This document shows, piece by piece, positions 6,127 to 6,168 of a DNA stretch of 6,168 bases. How positions within the stretch are numbered: position 1 is the first letter of the stretch; each line of letters starts with the position of its first letter. This DNA comes from a halophilic archaeon J07HX64 (lineage in GTDB: Archaea > Halobacteriota > Halobacteria > Halobacteriales > Haloarculaceae). The notes below the pieces were generated by a model, which was given only the letters and a program-made list of their open reading frames with translations, made no database searches and was not told the DNA's origin. The translations under genes were made by a program, and so were the position numbers. The DNA lies in NCBI GenBank assembly GCA_000416085.1, contig KE356579.1, positions 2,902,523-2,908,690 on the forward strand, written 5' to 3'.

Positions 6127-6168
6127 ATGTATCAGCAGACACAGTCGGTCAGAGGGCCAGCGGCGATA
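6127..6168 (+). CDS. possible start of a next gene (cut by the window end)
   Basis: An ATG at 6127 opens a frame of 14 codons (MYQQTQSVRGPAAI) that runs off the window. No Shine-Dalgarno precedes it and no clear TATA element sits at leaderless spacing. The stretch 6088-6126 shows only AGTAAACAACAAG, which reads as a T-rich run on the minus strand and could equally mark the end of a convergent minus-strand transcript. This is too short to judge. Confidence 0.15.
   Translation, partial: MYQQTQSVRGPAAI

Overview
The window looks like a piece of a haloarchaeal (Halobacteria) chromosome. The DNA is GC-rich with strong G/C at third codon positions. Loops and tails of the proteins are rich in Asp and Glu. 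Two genes have a T-rich TATA-like element about 24-30 bases before the ATG and no ribosome binding site, as in leaderless haloarchaeal transcripts, while an internal operon gene has a perfect Shine-Dalgarno. The genus cannot be told from this sequence.

Layout, left to right, all real genes on the + strand. Bases 1-210 are the 3' end of a small membrane protein. Bases 248-1533 hold a two-gene operon joined by an ATGA overlap: a six-helix membrane protein of unknown family, then a YjdF/DUF2238-like membrane protein with conserved His and acidic residues. Bases 1534-2324 are a long gene-poor stretch of lower GC. It contains, on the minus strand, the decayed N-terminal half of an IS200/IS605 TnpA transposase and a nearby imperfect hairpin that may be an end of the same element. 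Bases 2325-3524 encode an MscS-family mechanosensitive channel. Bases 3631-6087 encode an 818-residue protein with an eight-helix membrane core flanked by long disordered tails made of tandem repeats: 13-residue Phe-containing units in front and 14-residue Tyr-containing units behind. The last 80 bases hold no firm gene.

Every intact gene encodes a membrane protein. Apart from the MscS channel, which opens under membrane tension to release solutes, none has a function that can be read from the sequence. The most unusual object is the repeat-flanked membrane protein. Its regularly spaced aromatic residues in Gln/Gly/Ser-rich tails resemble the sticker-and-spacer layout of low-complexity domains that self-associate, but that role is inference.
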